A DNA stretch of 64,000 nucleotides from an uncultured Dialister sp. (lineage in GTDB: Bacteria > Bacillota > Negativicutes > Veillonellales > Dialisteraceae): assembly GCA_900547785.1 (NCBI GenBank), contig URIB01000002.1, positions 1 to 64,000 of the forward strand, in the 5' to 3' direction. This document shows positions 46,174 through 55,200 of the stretch, one piece after another (the stretch's first letter is position 1; every line of letters starts with the position of its first letter). The notes beneath the pieces were generated by a model. The model ran no database searches and was not told where the DNA came from. It was given only the letters and a program-made list of their open reading frames with translations. The position numbers and the translations under genes are program-made.

Positions 46174-47035
46174 GCGAATGACCTCCTGTACATAAAAACC
46201 AATTTTTCAAAATATCTCTCTGTATTTTATAAGCTTTCCCGCAATGGCGGCATGATATTTCTGTCACTTCCTGATTCAGCAATTTTTCTTTTTCCGTTTT
46301 CGGCAGTGATAATAAAGTATTCTTTATTTTTTCTTCTGAACAGGTACATTTAAAAGAAAGGGGTGTTTTTGATAATTCTTTAAATTTTTCAGCCTTCAAT
46401 AACTTTGATAATGATTCAATATTGCTGTCTTCAAATAAAGAATATTCCTTTTCTTCGAATAGAAGATGAAATAAATTATGATCTCCTTCCGGTAATAATT
46501 GAGCCATATAGGCGCCGGCACGAATTATTTGTCCATTCTTATCCGTTTTTACATCTGCTTTTATAATAGACCGGGTTTGCTCCGATTCTTTCAGATATTG
46601 CATAAAACAATCAGAAATATCCCCTTTACTTAGCAGAATTGTGCTACTGTACGGTCTTTTAAGAAGAGAGTACCGGGTGACTGTTATTTGGGAACCCGGA
46701 GCGCTGACCACTTCTTTTTCATTATTCCGGGTATGTTCTACATCCGGATTCATTACATGTTCAGGATATCCTCTGACATATCCGCCTTTATATACATCTG
46801 CATGGATAGTTCCCAAATCAGAGGTCGTTCTCCATAGCAAACTGATTCCTTCCTCATTTTTAAAATCAGCGGCTAAAGTAACTGTACCTGATAAAATCTT
46901 TCCCATGATATATGCCGTCAGTGTAGGCAAACTATGATTTTTTTGTATTTCGATGGCTGCCGCTGACACATCTGCCACAGTCATTCTGATTCCCTTTATA
47001 TGCAAATAGTGGGCAACTACATTTATATCAATCAA
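46166..47035 (-). CDS. hslO: Redox-regulated chaperone Hsp33
   Basis: Chaperone that is activated when its zinc-bound cysteines oxidise. The C-terminal CxC…CxxC set is visible (FKCTCSEEK near residue 228 and SCRHCGKAY near 261). It is 289 aa. It starts with TTG at 47035, with AAGGAGAG 7 bases upstream, and no better start follows. It leads the MTA/SAH recycling genes, linking thiol stress with sulfur-metabolite recycling by position only. Confidence 0.95.
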   Translation of the reverse strand: MIDINVVAHYLHIKGIRMTVADVSAAAIEIQKNHSLPTLTAYIMGKILSGTVTLAADFKNEEGISLLWRTTSDLGTIHADVYKGGYVRGYPEHVMNPDVEHTRNNEKEVVSAPGSQITVTRYSLLKRPYSSTILLSKGDISDCFMQYLKESEQTRSIIKADVKTDKNGQIIRAGAYMAQLLPEGDHNLFHLLFEEKEYSLFEDSNIESLSKLLKAEKFKELSKTPLSFKCTCSEEKIKNTLLSLPKTEKEKLLNQEVTEISCRHCGKAYKIQRDILKNWFLCTGGHSHE

Positions 47036-47090
47036 ATTTTTTCTCTCCTTTATATAATCATATCTATTTTACAACAGCTGAAGAAAAACA

Positions 47091-47130
47091 AAAACCTGTA
47101 CAATTATCATCCGACTGTACAGGTTTTTTT
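47091..47130 (-). terminator. Terminator of the priA–rpe gene block
   Basis: Minus-strand hairpin AAAAAAACCTGTACA / TGTACAGGTTTT just downstream of the rpe stop. Confidence 0.85.
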
Positions 47131-47137
47131 AATTGTT

Positions 47138-47779
47138 TTATCTCCGGAGCATTTGAATGGCTTGTTTACGATCCGGTTTACCAAATACAGATGATCCCGC
47201 CACCAAAATATCGGCCCCCGCTTCTTTTAATAATCCGGCATTATCAGCGGAAACCCCTCCATCCACTTCGATAGGGATGGAAATTCTTTTTTCTTCCATC
47301 ATTTCCTTTAATTTTTTTATTTTTTCTACCGTATAAGGAATGAATTTTTGGCCTCCGAATCCGGGGTTAACAGACATAATAAGGATAAAATCGACCAGTG
47401 GCAAAACGGTATCTACCATCGCCAAGGAAGTTCCCGGGTTGATGGCAATTCCGGATTTTATATGCCTTGATTTCAGATTATTAATGATAGAGTCTGCATG
47501 TATCACTGCTTCCATATGAAAAGAAATCATGTCTACGCCTATTTTTTGCAGAATATCAAAATAATTTTCCGGATGATAAACCATGAGGTGAACATCAAAA
47601 GGTAATTCCGTATATTTTCGTATAGACTCAATCACAGGCGGTCCGTATGAAATATTGGGAACATAGGCGCCATCCATTACATCTAAGTGAAGAAGATCCG
47701 CCCCTCCCCGTTCAACATCTTTTAACTCCGTATTCAACTTTCCAAAATCTGCGGCCAGCATAGAAGGTGCAATTTTCAT
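47138..47779 (-). CDS. rpe: Ribulose-phosphate 3-epimerase
   Basis: Interconverts ribulose-5-P and xylulose-5-P, supplying the transketolase encoded at 27.5 kb. It is a TIM barrel of 213 aa with MLAADFGKL, LHLDVMDGAYVPNISYGP, MSVNPGFGGQKFI and IEVDGGVSADNAG. GGAGGATG lies upstream. The rsgA–rpe order is common in Firmicutes. Confidence 0.96.
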   Translation of the reverse strand: MKIAPSMLAADFGKLNTELKDVERGGADLLHLDVMDGAYVPNISYGPPVIESIRKYTELPFDVHLMVYHPENYFDILQKIGVDMISFHMEAVIHADSIINNLKSRHIKSGIAINPGTSLAMVDTVLPLVDFILIMSVNPGFGGQKFIPYTVEKIKKLKEMMEEKRISIPIEVDGGVSADNAGLLKEAGADILVAGSSVFGKPDRKQAIQMLRR

Positions 47780-47798
47780 GATAACATCCTCCGATGAA

Positions 47799-48677
47799 TT
47801 ATTTATACTTCTTTATTTCCTTTAACTCTTGATATACATGAACGTAGGATTCATATCTCCTTGTAGCAATATGTTTTTCTTCTACCGCTTTCCTTATACT
47901 GCATTCCGGCTCTGAAATATGGCGACAGTTATTAAAACGACATTTCCCGAGATAAGGTCGGAACTCTATAAATAAAAAATCTAAATGATTTATGTCCATA
48001 TGATCAATGTTCAGAAACGTATATCCCGGAGTATCCATCACATAGCTGTCATTATTGAAAGAAACCAATTCGGCATGTCTTGTTGTACTTTTTCCACGTC
48101 CTGTGCGTTGACTGACATCACCTGATAAAAAATAAGAAGTATGCAATAGATAATTTAATAAACTTGATTTCCCTACGCCGGACGGTCCGGAAATAGCAAT
48201 AATACTGCTCTTTATTGTTCTCAAGCGTGTTTCCAGTTCATTTAATCCCCTTTTTTTCGGTATGGAAGTGCATAAGGAAATATAGCCTGATTTTTCATAA
48301 TGAGATGCAACTATCTCCGCTTCCTTTTCCGCCAAATCACATTTATTAATGCATATAATCGGTGTCATTCCTGCATTTTCAGCTGATAATATCATCCGAT
48401 CCAAAAGGAAAAGATTTATATCCGGCATCCGTATGGATGATACAAGCAGCAGATGATCTATATTAGAAACAGGAGGCCGATACAGTTGGTTTTTACGAGG
48501 ATGTACTTTTACAATAACAGCCTTACCGGGGGCATCTGTTTCATATTCTACTAAATCTCCCACAAGAATATCAGTTTCTTTTTTAAGTGTTCCTTTGGAT
48601 CGGCAAATCATTAATCGTCCATCTTTTCCCGAAACAGTAAAATACCCGTTTTGATTTTTTAAAATCCGTCCGTACAT
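47799..48677 (-). CDS. rsgA: Ribosome small-subunit GTPase RsgA
   Basis: Circularly permuted GTPase of 30S maturation. It has an N-terminal OB fold, the G4 motif CINKCDL ahead of G1 SGPSGVGKSSLLN (order swapped, as expected) and a C-terminal zinc site (CRFNNCRHISEPECSI). 292 aa. It starts 3 bases after pknB. Confidence 0.95.
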   Translation of the reverse strand: MYGRILKNQNGYFTVSGKDGRLMICRSKGTLKKETDILVGDLVEYETDAPGKAVIVKVHPRKNQLYRPPVSNIDHLLLVSSIRMPDINLFLLDRMILSAENAGMTPIICINKCDLAEKEAEIVASHYEKSGYISLCTSIPKKRGLNELETRLRTIKSSIIAISGPSGVGKSSLLNYLLHTSYFLSGDVSQRTGRGKSTTRHAELVSFNNDSYVMDTPGYTFLNIDHMDINHLDFLFIEFRPYLGKCRFNNCRHISEPECSIRKAVEEKHIATRRYESYVHVYQELKEIKKYK

Positions 48678-48680
48678 GAA

Positions 48681-50540
48681 TTACAATTCCCCATCTTGTA
48701 CTATATTTCCGTCAATAAGTACTTGTACACGAACAACGCCCTCTCCTTCGACAGTTTCACGGATATTTGTTCCCGCTTTAACCTGTTTATCCAATACTGC
48801 CGATTTCCCGTTGTCATCAATTACGTAGATAATAACATGACGGGTATCTCCGCTTTTGGGAATACTGATATTAACCGTTCCGCTTTTTTTCCTGGACTTC
48901 TCTTTTTTACCGAGAGTAAGATCAACTGTTGTTTCTGTAGTAGAAATGCCTCCTGCCGGGTCTTGCGAAATAACAACAGCTTCTCCGTCGTCAGCCGTGC
49001 TTCCATCCAGGAATGTAACTCTCCCTAAAGTCATATGTGCGGCATTTAAGGCCTTTTCAGCATCATTTAATGACATACCTGTCAATTTAGGAACTGTAAT
49101 TTCTTGTTTCACATTAACAACGATATTAACCTGTGTCCCTTTATTCACTTTAGTGGACACTTGTGGACTTTGCGAGATAACGACATCCGAGGGCTGTGAT
49201 GTGTCATTTCCGTTTTCAATAGCCCCCAAAGTCAATTCCAGTTTATCCAGTCTTTCTTTGACCTGTTTTAAACTCAATCCTTTGAGGTTAGGAATGAGAA
49301 TCGCAGCACCGCCCTTACTGACTGTCAAGTGGATAATTCTTTGGGCTTTTACACTGGAACCCGGGGCAGGCGTTTGTGAAATTACCTGTCCTGCCGGTAT
49401 ATTTTCACTGGCAATTTCATCAATAGATACTTTAAGGTTTACGTCCTTTAATGTTTTTTGAGCAACTTCTACCGGTTTTCCTACCACAGAGGGAAGGTTT
49501 ATATTCTCTGTACTCCAAAAATTGCCAAAGCTGAAAAATGCCCAAATGAAACAAATCAAAAACAAAACAATCATGGCAAGCCAAATATACTTTTGGGGAA
49601 ACTCAGTAATGAAGCGGTTAAATTTATTTTCTTTGTCCGCCTGCAATTGTCTGTTTTTCTTTGCCGACAGCGGTTTTGCCATTGTTGAAAAATCATGATG
49701 TGCCGGTTTATATATAGATGTTGTAAATCCTTGTGCAAGCTTGAGTTCTGCTACAAAATCAGAAATGGAATGATATCTTTTTTCCGGATCTTTTTGCAGC
49801 GCCGTCAGCACGCACTCTTCCAACATAGGTGAGATAGCGGGATTTATTTTCGCCAGTCTGGGGACTTCTCCTCGCATATGTTGCAATGCTATGCTGACTG
49901 CCGTTTCTCCTTCGAACGGCAAATGGTGCGTAAGCATTTCATAAAGAACCACTCCCAAGGAATAAATATCGGCTTTCTCCGTAATTTTATCTCCTGCCGC
50001 CTGTTCGGGTGACAGGTAATGCACCGACCCCAATACCGCTCTCTTATCAATGACCGTGGCTGAATTAATAGCTCTGGCAATCCCAAAATCTGTGACTTTA
50101 ACTTTTCCGGTTTCTGTAAGTAAAATATTATGAGGTTTAATATCACAATGGACAATTCCGTTTGCATGAGCGGCTTCTAAAGCACTTGCTATTTCTATAG
50201 CAATTCTCACTGCCGTATCGATAGGAATTGCAGGATGTGTTTGGATATATTGCTTGAGTGTAATTCCCTCTACAAATTCCATGACAATATAATGAATCCC
50301 CTGATCATTGCCGACATCATAAATCCCCACAATGTTCGGGTGCATTAATTTTCCCGCTGATTGTGCTTCATGTCTGAAGCGCACTATAAAATCATTATCT
50401 TCACAAAAATTGCTATGTAAGATTTTTACGGCAACTACTCTATCCAATAACAGATCTTTCGCCATGTATACATCGGCCATGCCTCCGGATCCGATTCGTT
50501 TTTCCAGCCGATATCGATCATCAATTGTTTTACCGGTCAT
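48681..50540 (-). CDS. pknB: Ser/Thr protein kinase with PASTA domains (PknB/PrkC type)
   Basis: Membrane kinase that senses muropeptides or lipid II. The cytoplasmic kinase domain (residues ~10–270) has GSGGMADVYMA, AVKIL, catalytic loop HCDIKPHN and VTDFGIA. A single membrane helix (~330–350) leads to three PASTA repeats (~355–560) and a short Ser/Lys-rich tail. The loop reads HCD rather than the common HRD. ATG 50540 has GGAG upstream and overlaps the phosphatase gene. Confidence 0.95.
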   Translation of the reverse strand: MTGKTIDDRYRLEKRIGSGGMADVYMAKDLLLDRVVAVKILHSNFCEDNDFIVRFRHEAQSAGKLMHPNIVGIYDVGNDQGIHYIVMEFVEGITLKQYIQTHPAIPIDTAVRIAIEIASALEAAHANGIVHCDIKPHNILLTETGKVKVTDFGIARAINSATVIDKRAVLGSVHYLSPEQAAGDKITEKADIYSLGVVLYEMLTHHLPFEGETAVSIALQHMRGEVPRLAKINPAISPMLEECVLTALQKDPEKRYHSISDFVAELKLAQGFTTSIYKPAHHDFSTMAKPLSAKKNRQLQADKENKFNRFITEFPQKYIWLAMIVLFLICFIWAFFSFGNFWSTENINLPSVVGKPVEVAQKTLKDVNLKVSIDEIASENIPAGQVISQTPAPGSSVKAQRIIHLTVSKGGAAILIPNLKGLSLKQVKERLDKLELTLGAIENGNDTSQPSDVVISQSPQVSTKVNKGTQVNIVVNVKQEITVPKLTGMSLNDAEKALNAAHMTLGRVTFLDGSTADDGEAVVISQDPAGGISTTETTVDLTLGKKEKSRKKSGTVNISIPKSGDTRHVIIYVIDDNGKSAVLDKQVKAGTNIRETVEGEGVVRVQVLIDGNIVQDGEL

Positions 50541-51288
50541 TTTTGTTCTCCGATTTTCTACTCCAGTAATCAATAAGTATTAAGGAAACGTTATCTGTTG
50601 CCCCTTTGCGATACGTCTTTTCAAATAATTCTTCTCCGCAATCGGCAAGGGCCTCTTTCGTTTGATTTTTATATTCTCCTAAAACTTTTGAAATTTCTTC
50701 TTCGGGAACCATCCCTGTTAATCCATCTGTACACAACAGTATCAATGTACCGTTTTCTAAAGAGATACTTCCTGTATCCACTTCCAATATATCTTTAACG
50801 CCAACTGCACGCGTAATTTCATTTTTTCTCGGGTGTACGGACATTTCCTGTTCCGTAATTTTACCTTTTGCCAATAGTTCCATTACAAAGGAATGGTCGG
50901 TTGTCAATTGTCTCAGTTTCTGCCGTGCATAGATATATAACCGACTGTCACCCACATGCGCCCAACTTAAAATCCCATCCCGGATAACCGTTAATATCAT
51001 TGTGGTTCCCATAGAAGCCAGATTCTGATCTTCCGATTTCTTTTCGAGAATCGTTTGGTTGGCAAGTAAAATAGCTTCTTTAAGTGTTTCTTCCGAAATT
51101 TCATTTAAAGAAGTTTCTTTCAAATAATTCTCCGCACACTCTACAGCAAGACTGCTTGCAACTTTTCCGCCTACATATCCTCCCATACCGTCTGCTAAAA
51201 TAAAGTATGGTCCGGTACAGTCGGAAATACAATCCTCATTCACTTTACGAGTGAGACCGATACGAGAATCTCCGTATGCAATAAACAT
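50530..51288 (-). CDS. PP2C-family protein phosphatase
   Basis: Mn-dependent Ser/Thr phosphatase that reverses PknB (Stp/PrpC type). PP2C motifs: NEDCISD, ILADGMGGYVGGKVAS, WAHVGDSRLYIY, LTTDHSF, LLCTDGLTGMV and ATDNVSLILI. 252 aa. Its own promoter lies upstream, and the coding end overlaps pknB by 11 bases, so the pair is co-expressed. Confidence 0.95.
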   Translation of the reverse strand: MFIAYGDSRIGLTRKVNEDCISDCTGPYFILADGMGGYVGGKVASSLAVECAENYLKETSLNEISEETLKEAILLANQTILEKKSEDQNLASMGTTMILTVIRDGILSWAHVGDSRLYIYARQKLRQLTTDHSFVMELLAKGKITEQEMSVHPRKNEITRAVGVKDILEVDTGSISLENGTLILLCTDGLTGMVPEEEISKVLGEYKNQTKEALADCGEELFEKTYRKGATDNVSLILIDYWSRKSENKNDR

Positions 51289-51341
51289 AAATTTATTCTT
51301 TCCTTATGCAAAATATCCGGCATTCCGCTCTTAACAGTTTC

Positions 51342-51370
51342 ATAGTAGCATTTTGAAAAAATACCGTCAA
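51342..51370 (-). promoter_or_regulatory. Promoter of the pp2C–pknB–rsgA–rpe genes
   Basis: Minus strand TTGACG, 17 bases, TACTAT within the 96-base gap after rlmN. Confidence 0.7.
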
Positions 51371-51384
51371 TCAAGGTCATTTCT

Positions 51385-52425
51385 CTATGTGTTTTCCCTG
51401 AGAAATCTTCTCTTTAACTGTCCACAAGCCGCCTGTATTTCATCTCCCATTTGACGTCTTACCGTTGCTTCTTTTCTATGTTTAAGTAAAATATCCTGGA
51501 ATCTCTTTATGACTTCCGCCTCCGGCGGATACAATTTAATATGTTCTGTACCGTTAACAGGAATTAAGTTAAAATGGCAGGGAAGTTTCCCTACAAGCCG
51601 GCACAGCTCTTCCGCATTGTCCGGACTGTCATTCATTCCTTTAATAAGAATGTATTCAAAAGTAACTCTTCTCTTTGTTTTTTTGAAGTAATAGACAGCC
51701 GCTTTAATGACCTCCGTAATTTTAAAGTTTTTGCTAATCGGTAATAATTGATTTCTGATTTTATCATTGGGAGCATGAAGAGAAATTGCTAACGTAACCG
51801 GAATATTCTCATCTGCCAGTTTATAAATTTGCGGCACAATCCCACAAGTAGATAATGTTATATTCCGATAACTCATATGTAATACATTTTTATCATTAAT
51901 CAGTTTTAAGAACTTAAGAACTTCTGCATAGTTGGTTAAAGGCTCGCCGGATCCCATTAAAACCAAAGAGTGAATTGCCATGCCGCAAGTTTCTTTAAAA
52001 GCATATATTTGGGATAAAATTTCCCCGGCAGTCAAATTACGATCCCATCCTTTCAGTCCGGAAGCGCAAAATATGCATCCCATGGCACATCCAACCTGTG
52101 TCGAAACGCAAATAGAATTTCCATAGCTATGATGCATACAAACAGTTTCCACTAAAGATCCGTCTTTCATTTTCAATAAAAGTTTGGTTGTATTTCCATC
52201 ATCAGACTGAATCTGCCCGATGATTTCAGCTTTATGGACACAAGCATTTTCATTCAACCATTTACGCATATCAAGTGGAAATTGATCCATTTGGTCAAAT
52301 GAAAAAATAAGCCTTTTATACAAATAATCTATAAGTTGTTTTGCCCGATACTTTGGAAATTTATTTTCTACAAGCCATTTTTCTATTTCCTGGAGATCCG
52401 CGCCCCAAATGTTATATTTCATCAT
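51385..52425 (-). CDS. rlmN: 23S rRNA/tRNA adenine-C2 methyltransferase RlmN
   Basis: Radical-SAM enzyme that methylates A2503 of 23S rRNA and A37 of some tRNAs. The CxxxCxxC cluster motif is CAMGCIFCASG (near residue 110). SLVLMGSGEPLTNY and the C-terminal catalytic Cys region (EATVRRQMGDEIQAACGQL) are present. 346 aa. It overlaps rsmB by 14 bases. The start may also be the next ATG, at 52422. Confidence 0.96.
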   Translation of the reverse strand: MMKYNIWGADLQEIEKWLVENKFPKYRAKQLIDYLYKRLIFSFDQMDQFPLDMRKWLNENACVHKAEIIGQIQSDDGNTTKLLLKMKDGSLVETVCMHHSYGNSICVSTQVGCAMGCIFCASGLKGWDRNLTAGEILSQIYAFKETCGMAIHSLVLMGSGEPLTNYAEVLKFLKLINDKNVLHMSYRNITLSTCGIVPQIYKLADENIPVTLAISLHAPNDKIRNQLLPISKNFKITEVIKAAVYYFKKTKRRVTFEYILIKGMNDSPDNAEELCRLVGKLPCHFNLIPVNGTEHIKLYPPEAEVIKRFQDILLKHRKEATVRRQMGDEIQAACGQLKRRFLRENT

Positions 52426-53776
52426 ATACCTTTCTTAATTTGGCCAAAAAAAATCCGTCACTTCCAAATTGTTCCGGCCAGAGTGTCATCATCCCGCTTT
52501 GGGATTCACCTGCGGTAGGAATAGAAAAATCAACACTGGCAAATCCGGGGTGTGATGAAAGAAATTCTTCAATTATATTTTCATTTTCTTTTTTATTCAA
52601 TGTACACGTACTATAGACCAATATCCCGTCCTTTTTTAAATAACGGCAAGCCTTTTCCAATAATTTTTTTTGTATTTTGGGAAACTCGAATAAATCAGCT
52701 TCAGAGCGTTTCCATTTCATTTCCGGCTTATGACCTATAACCCCGAGCCCTGAACAAGGAGCGTCCACTAAAACCCTGTCATACCGATTATAGCGCGACG
52801 GATCCGGAACCGTTCCGTCTCTAACTTCCGCATGAATGATAGAAATCCCCAAGCGTTTAGCGTTTCCTTCAATCAAATTTATTTTATGCGGATATATATC
52901 CCACGCATCAATAGTTCCCCGGTTATCCATGCAAGAAGCTATATATGTAGTTTTACTGCCTGGCGCCGCACACATATCAAGTATATTCTCATGAGGAGCT
53001 GCACCTAAAATGACTGCAGGCATCATAGAAGAAATACTTTGTATATAAATAAAGCCTTTTTGTAATAAATCTCCAAAAATCAAATCCGCTCTTTTTTTAA
53101 TCAGGAGTGCCTCTTTTATATATGGGACGGACTCAAAAGAAACGCCTTTATCCGATAACTTCACTTTCAAATCTTCTACAGAAATTTTAAGAGTGTTAAC
53201 CCTTATACACATATGGGGCGGTTCTTGAAAAGCAGCTAAAATTTTTTTTGTTTTAACGGTACCAAATGATTCCATCCAATATTTAACCAACCAGCCAGGC
53301 ACACTATACTTTAATGAATCATATAATACCGGGGCTTCATTTTCTTGAGGTAAGGCAATTTGATTCTTTTTTCTTAAAAAATTACGTAATATGCCGTTTA
53401 TAAATTTTGAATTTCCTACATGTGTAATTCTCTTTGATATTTTTACCGTTTCATTAACTGCCGCTGATTCCGGAATCCTGTCCAGATAAATTAACTGATA
53501 CAATGCAATACAAAGAAGAATGCGCACTGTGGGGTGCATTTTTTTTATGGGACGGGCGCTTAATTGACTGATTATCCAAAGCAAATAATTATATCGCCGG
53601 CATACCCCATAGACCAATTCGGTCAAAAGATTTTTTTCCTCTCTTTTTAAAGGGAATTGCCGTAAAATTTCTTGAATTGCCAAATTAGCATATGCATCTT
53701 TTTCAAAAATCTGATATAACACATCAAACGCAAATTGCCGGGCAGATTTTATTTTTTTAACTGTCAAATCTGTCAT
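52412..53776 (-). CDS. rsmB: 16S rRNA cytosine(967)-C5-methyltransferase RsmB
   Basis: An N-terminal NusB-like RNA-binding domain (~1–140) is fused to a SAM-dependent methyltransferase. Motifs are LDMCAAPGSKTTYIA, VDAPCSGLGVIG (motif IV PC) and VYSTCTLNKKENE (motif VI TC catalytic Cys). 454 aa. It overlaps fmt by 20 bases. Confidence 0.96.
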   Translation of the reverse strand: MTDLTVKKIKSARQFAFDVLYQIFEKDAYANLAIQEILRQFPLKREEKNLLTELVYGVCRRYNYLLWIISQLSARPIKKMHPTVRILLCIALYQLIYLDRIPESAAVNETVKISKRITHVGNSKFINGILRNFLRKKNQIALPQENEAPVLYDSLKYSVPGWLVKYWMESFGTVKTKKILAAFQEPPHMCIRVNTLKISVEDLKVKLSDKGVSFESVPYIKEALLIKKRADLIFGDLLQKGFIYIQSISSMMPAVILGAAPHENILDMCAAPGSKTTYIASCMDNRGTIDAWDIYPHKINLIEGNAKRLGISIIHAEVRDGTVPDPSRYNRYDRVLVDAPCSGLGVIGHKPEMKWKRSEADLFEFPKIQKKLLEKACRYLKKDGILVYSTCTLNKKENENIIEEFLSSHPGFASVDFSIPTAGESQSGMMTLWPEQFGSDGFFLAKLRKVYDEI

Positions 53777-54704
53777 TTTCTTTCACCTGATAGCCATTGA
53801 TAAAATCAGTTGCACTCATGAGTTTGTGATTTTCCGGCTGTAGCTCCGTAATATATATAACTCCGGATGAAGTGGCTATGCCGATACTACCATCTTTGAT
53901 GCTGATTACTTCTCCGGGTGCATAGGCTGATGAATTGAGATGTCTAAAAAAGGCACGATGAATCTTAATTCTTTTTCCACGAAAAAATGTATACGTCCCC
54001 GGATTAGGATACATACCACGGATTAAAGAGTCCAAAGTGCATGCTGATTTTGTCCAATCGATACGCCCCATCTCTTTTGTTATTTTTTCTGCATAAGTTG
54101 CCTCTTTGTGATTTTGCGACACAGCCTTAGAAATCATATTGGGTAAATCACCTAATACTTGCAGTAATTTTTCAGCCCCCAAGACAGCCAGTTTAGAAAA
54201 AAGTTCTCCTGCTGTGACGTGCTTTTCAATTTTTGTTTCAGCCACGGTAATGATATCTCCGGTATCCATGCCACTATCTAATTTCATAACAGTAATGCCG
54301 GTTTTATCTTTTCCGTCAATGATTGCACGTTGTATAGGTGCAGCCCCGCGGTATTCCGGAAGAATAGAAGCATGAACATTAATAGCACCGTATTTAGGAA
54401 TACCAAGAACCGCCTGCGGTAAAATCTTTCCATAGGCAATCACGATAATTATATCGGGCTGCAATTGCTTCAATTCCTGAATCGTGTCTTCCTCGTTAAA
54501 ACCCAATGGCTGGTATACAGGAATATTTTGTTTCAATGCTAATTCCTTGACCGGTGAAAAAATAACTTTTTTACCTCTTTTATTAACCTTATCCGGTTGG
54601 GTATAGACTGCCACAGGGTGATACTCTTTTTCGCATAGAACCTTTAGAGATTCAGCAGCAAAAGCCGGAGTTCCCATAAAAACAATACGGTACCGATTAT
54701 TCAT
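53757..54704 (-). CDS. fmt: Methionyl-tRNA formyltransferase
   Basis: Formylates initiator Met-tRNA. Motifs are RIVFMGTPAFAAESL, the VIAYGKILP strand, NVHASILPEYRGAAPIQRAI (catalytic Asn/His) and the MKLDSGMDTGDI block. ATG 54704 (AAGGATC upstream) gives 315 aa and overlaps the def stop by 8 bases. A longer frame to 54743 lies inside def. Confidence 0.96.
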   Translation of the reverse strand: MNNRYRIVFMGTPAFAAESLKVLCEKEYHPVAVYTQPDKVNKRGKKVIFSPVKELALKQNIPVYQPLGFNEEDTIQELKQLQPDIIIVIAYGKILPQAVLGIPKYGAINVHASILPEYRGAAPIQRAIIDGKDKTGITVMKLDSGMDTGDIITVAETKIEKHVTAGELFSKLAVLGAEKLLQVLGDLPNMISKAVSQNHKEATYAEKITKEMGRIDWTKSACTLDSLIRGMYPNPGTYTFFRGKRIKIHRAFFRHLNSSAYAPGEVISIKDGSIGIATSSGVIYITELQPENHKLMSATDFINGYQVKENDRFDS

Positions 54705-55164
54705 TTGCTGTCGATCCTTTGTGTAACGAATGTGCTTTTTCAATAAATAAAATTCCGTTTAAATGATCCGTTTCGTGTTGTATACATCTTGCCAATAATC
54801 CGGTTGCATTCTTTTGCTTTTTTTTACCGTGAACATCAAGGTATTTCACGTTCACTTTGGCATACCGTTCCACTTCACCATATAAATCGGGAACGGAAAG
54901 ACACCCTTCCGTATCAATGACTTTTTCATCTCCGTCAGGAGTCCAGACCGGATTGATATATGCTTCAAACCCGGACTCTCCGTCATCGGCAACAAAAACT
55001 CTTTTCGATACGGCAATTTGCGGAGCCGCAAGCCCTACACCATTAGATTCATACATCGTTTTTTTCATGGTAGCAACAAGGAATTTCAGCTTTTTATCAA
55101 AAACAGTTACAGGGGCTGCCACCTTTTTTAAAGTGGGGTGACCTGCTTTTATAATTTCACTCAT
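54697..55164 (-). CDS. def: Peptide deformylase
   Basis: Removes the formyl group from new chains, completing the formylation cycle begun by Fmt. The three PDF motifs are all present: GVGLAAPQI, EGCLSVP and QHETDHLNG (zinc-binding HExxH). At 155 aa it is a short type-1 enzyme. It lies 36 bases after priA. Confidence 0.96.
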   Translation of the reverse strand: MSEIIKAGHPTLKKVAAPVTVFDKKLKFLVATMKKTMYESNGVGLAAPQIAVSKRVFVADDGESGFEAYINPVWTPDGDEKVIDTEGCLSVPDLYGEVERYAKVNVKYLDVHGKKKQKNATGLLARCIQHETDHLNGILFIEKAHSLHKGSTANE

Positions 55165-55200
55165 TTTACTTTCTCTCCTTAATCCGATTATATAATGATT

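Noticed and set aside
48856..49461. Rightward open frame of 201 codons opposite the PASTA region of pknB
   Set aside because: The PASTA repeats are well supported on the other strand. The hydrophobic-looking translation is a mirror of the repeats.
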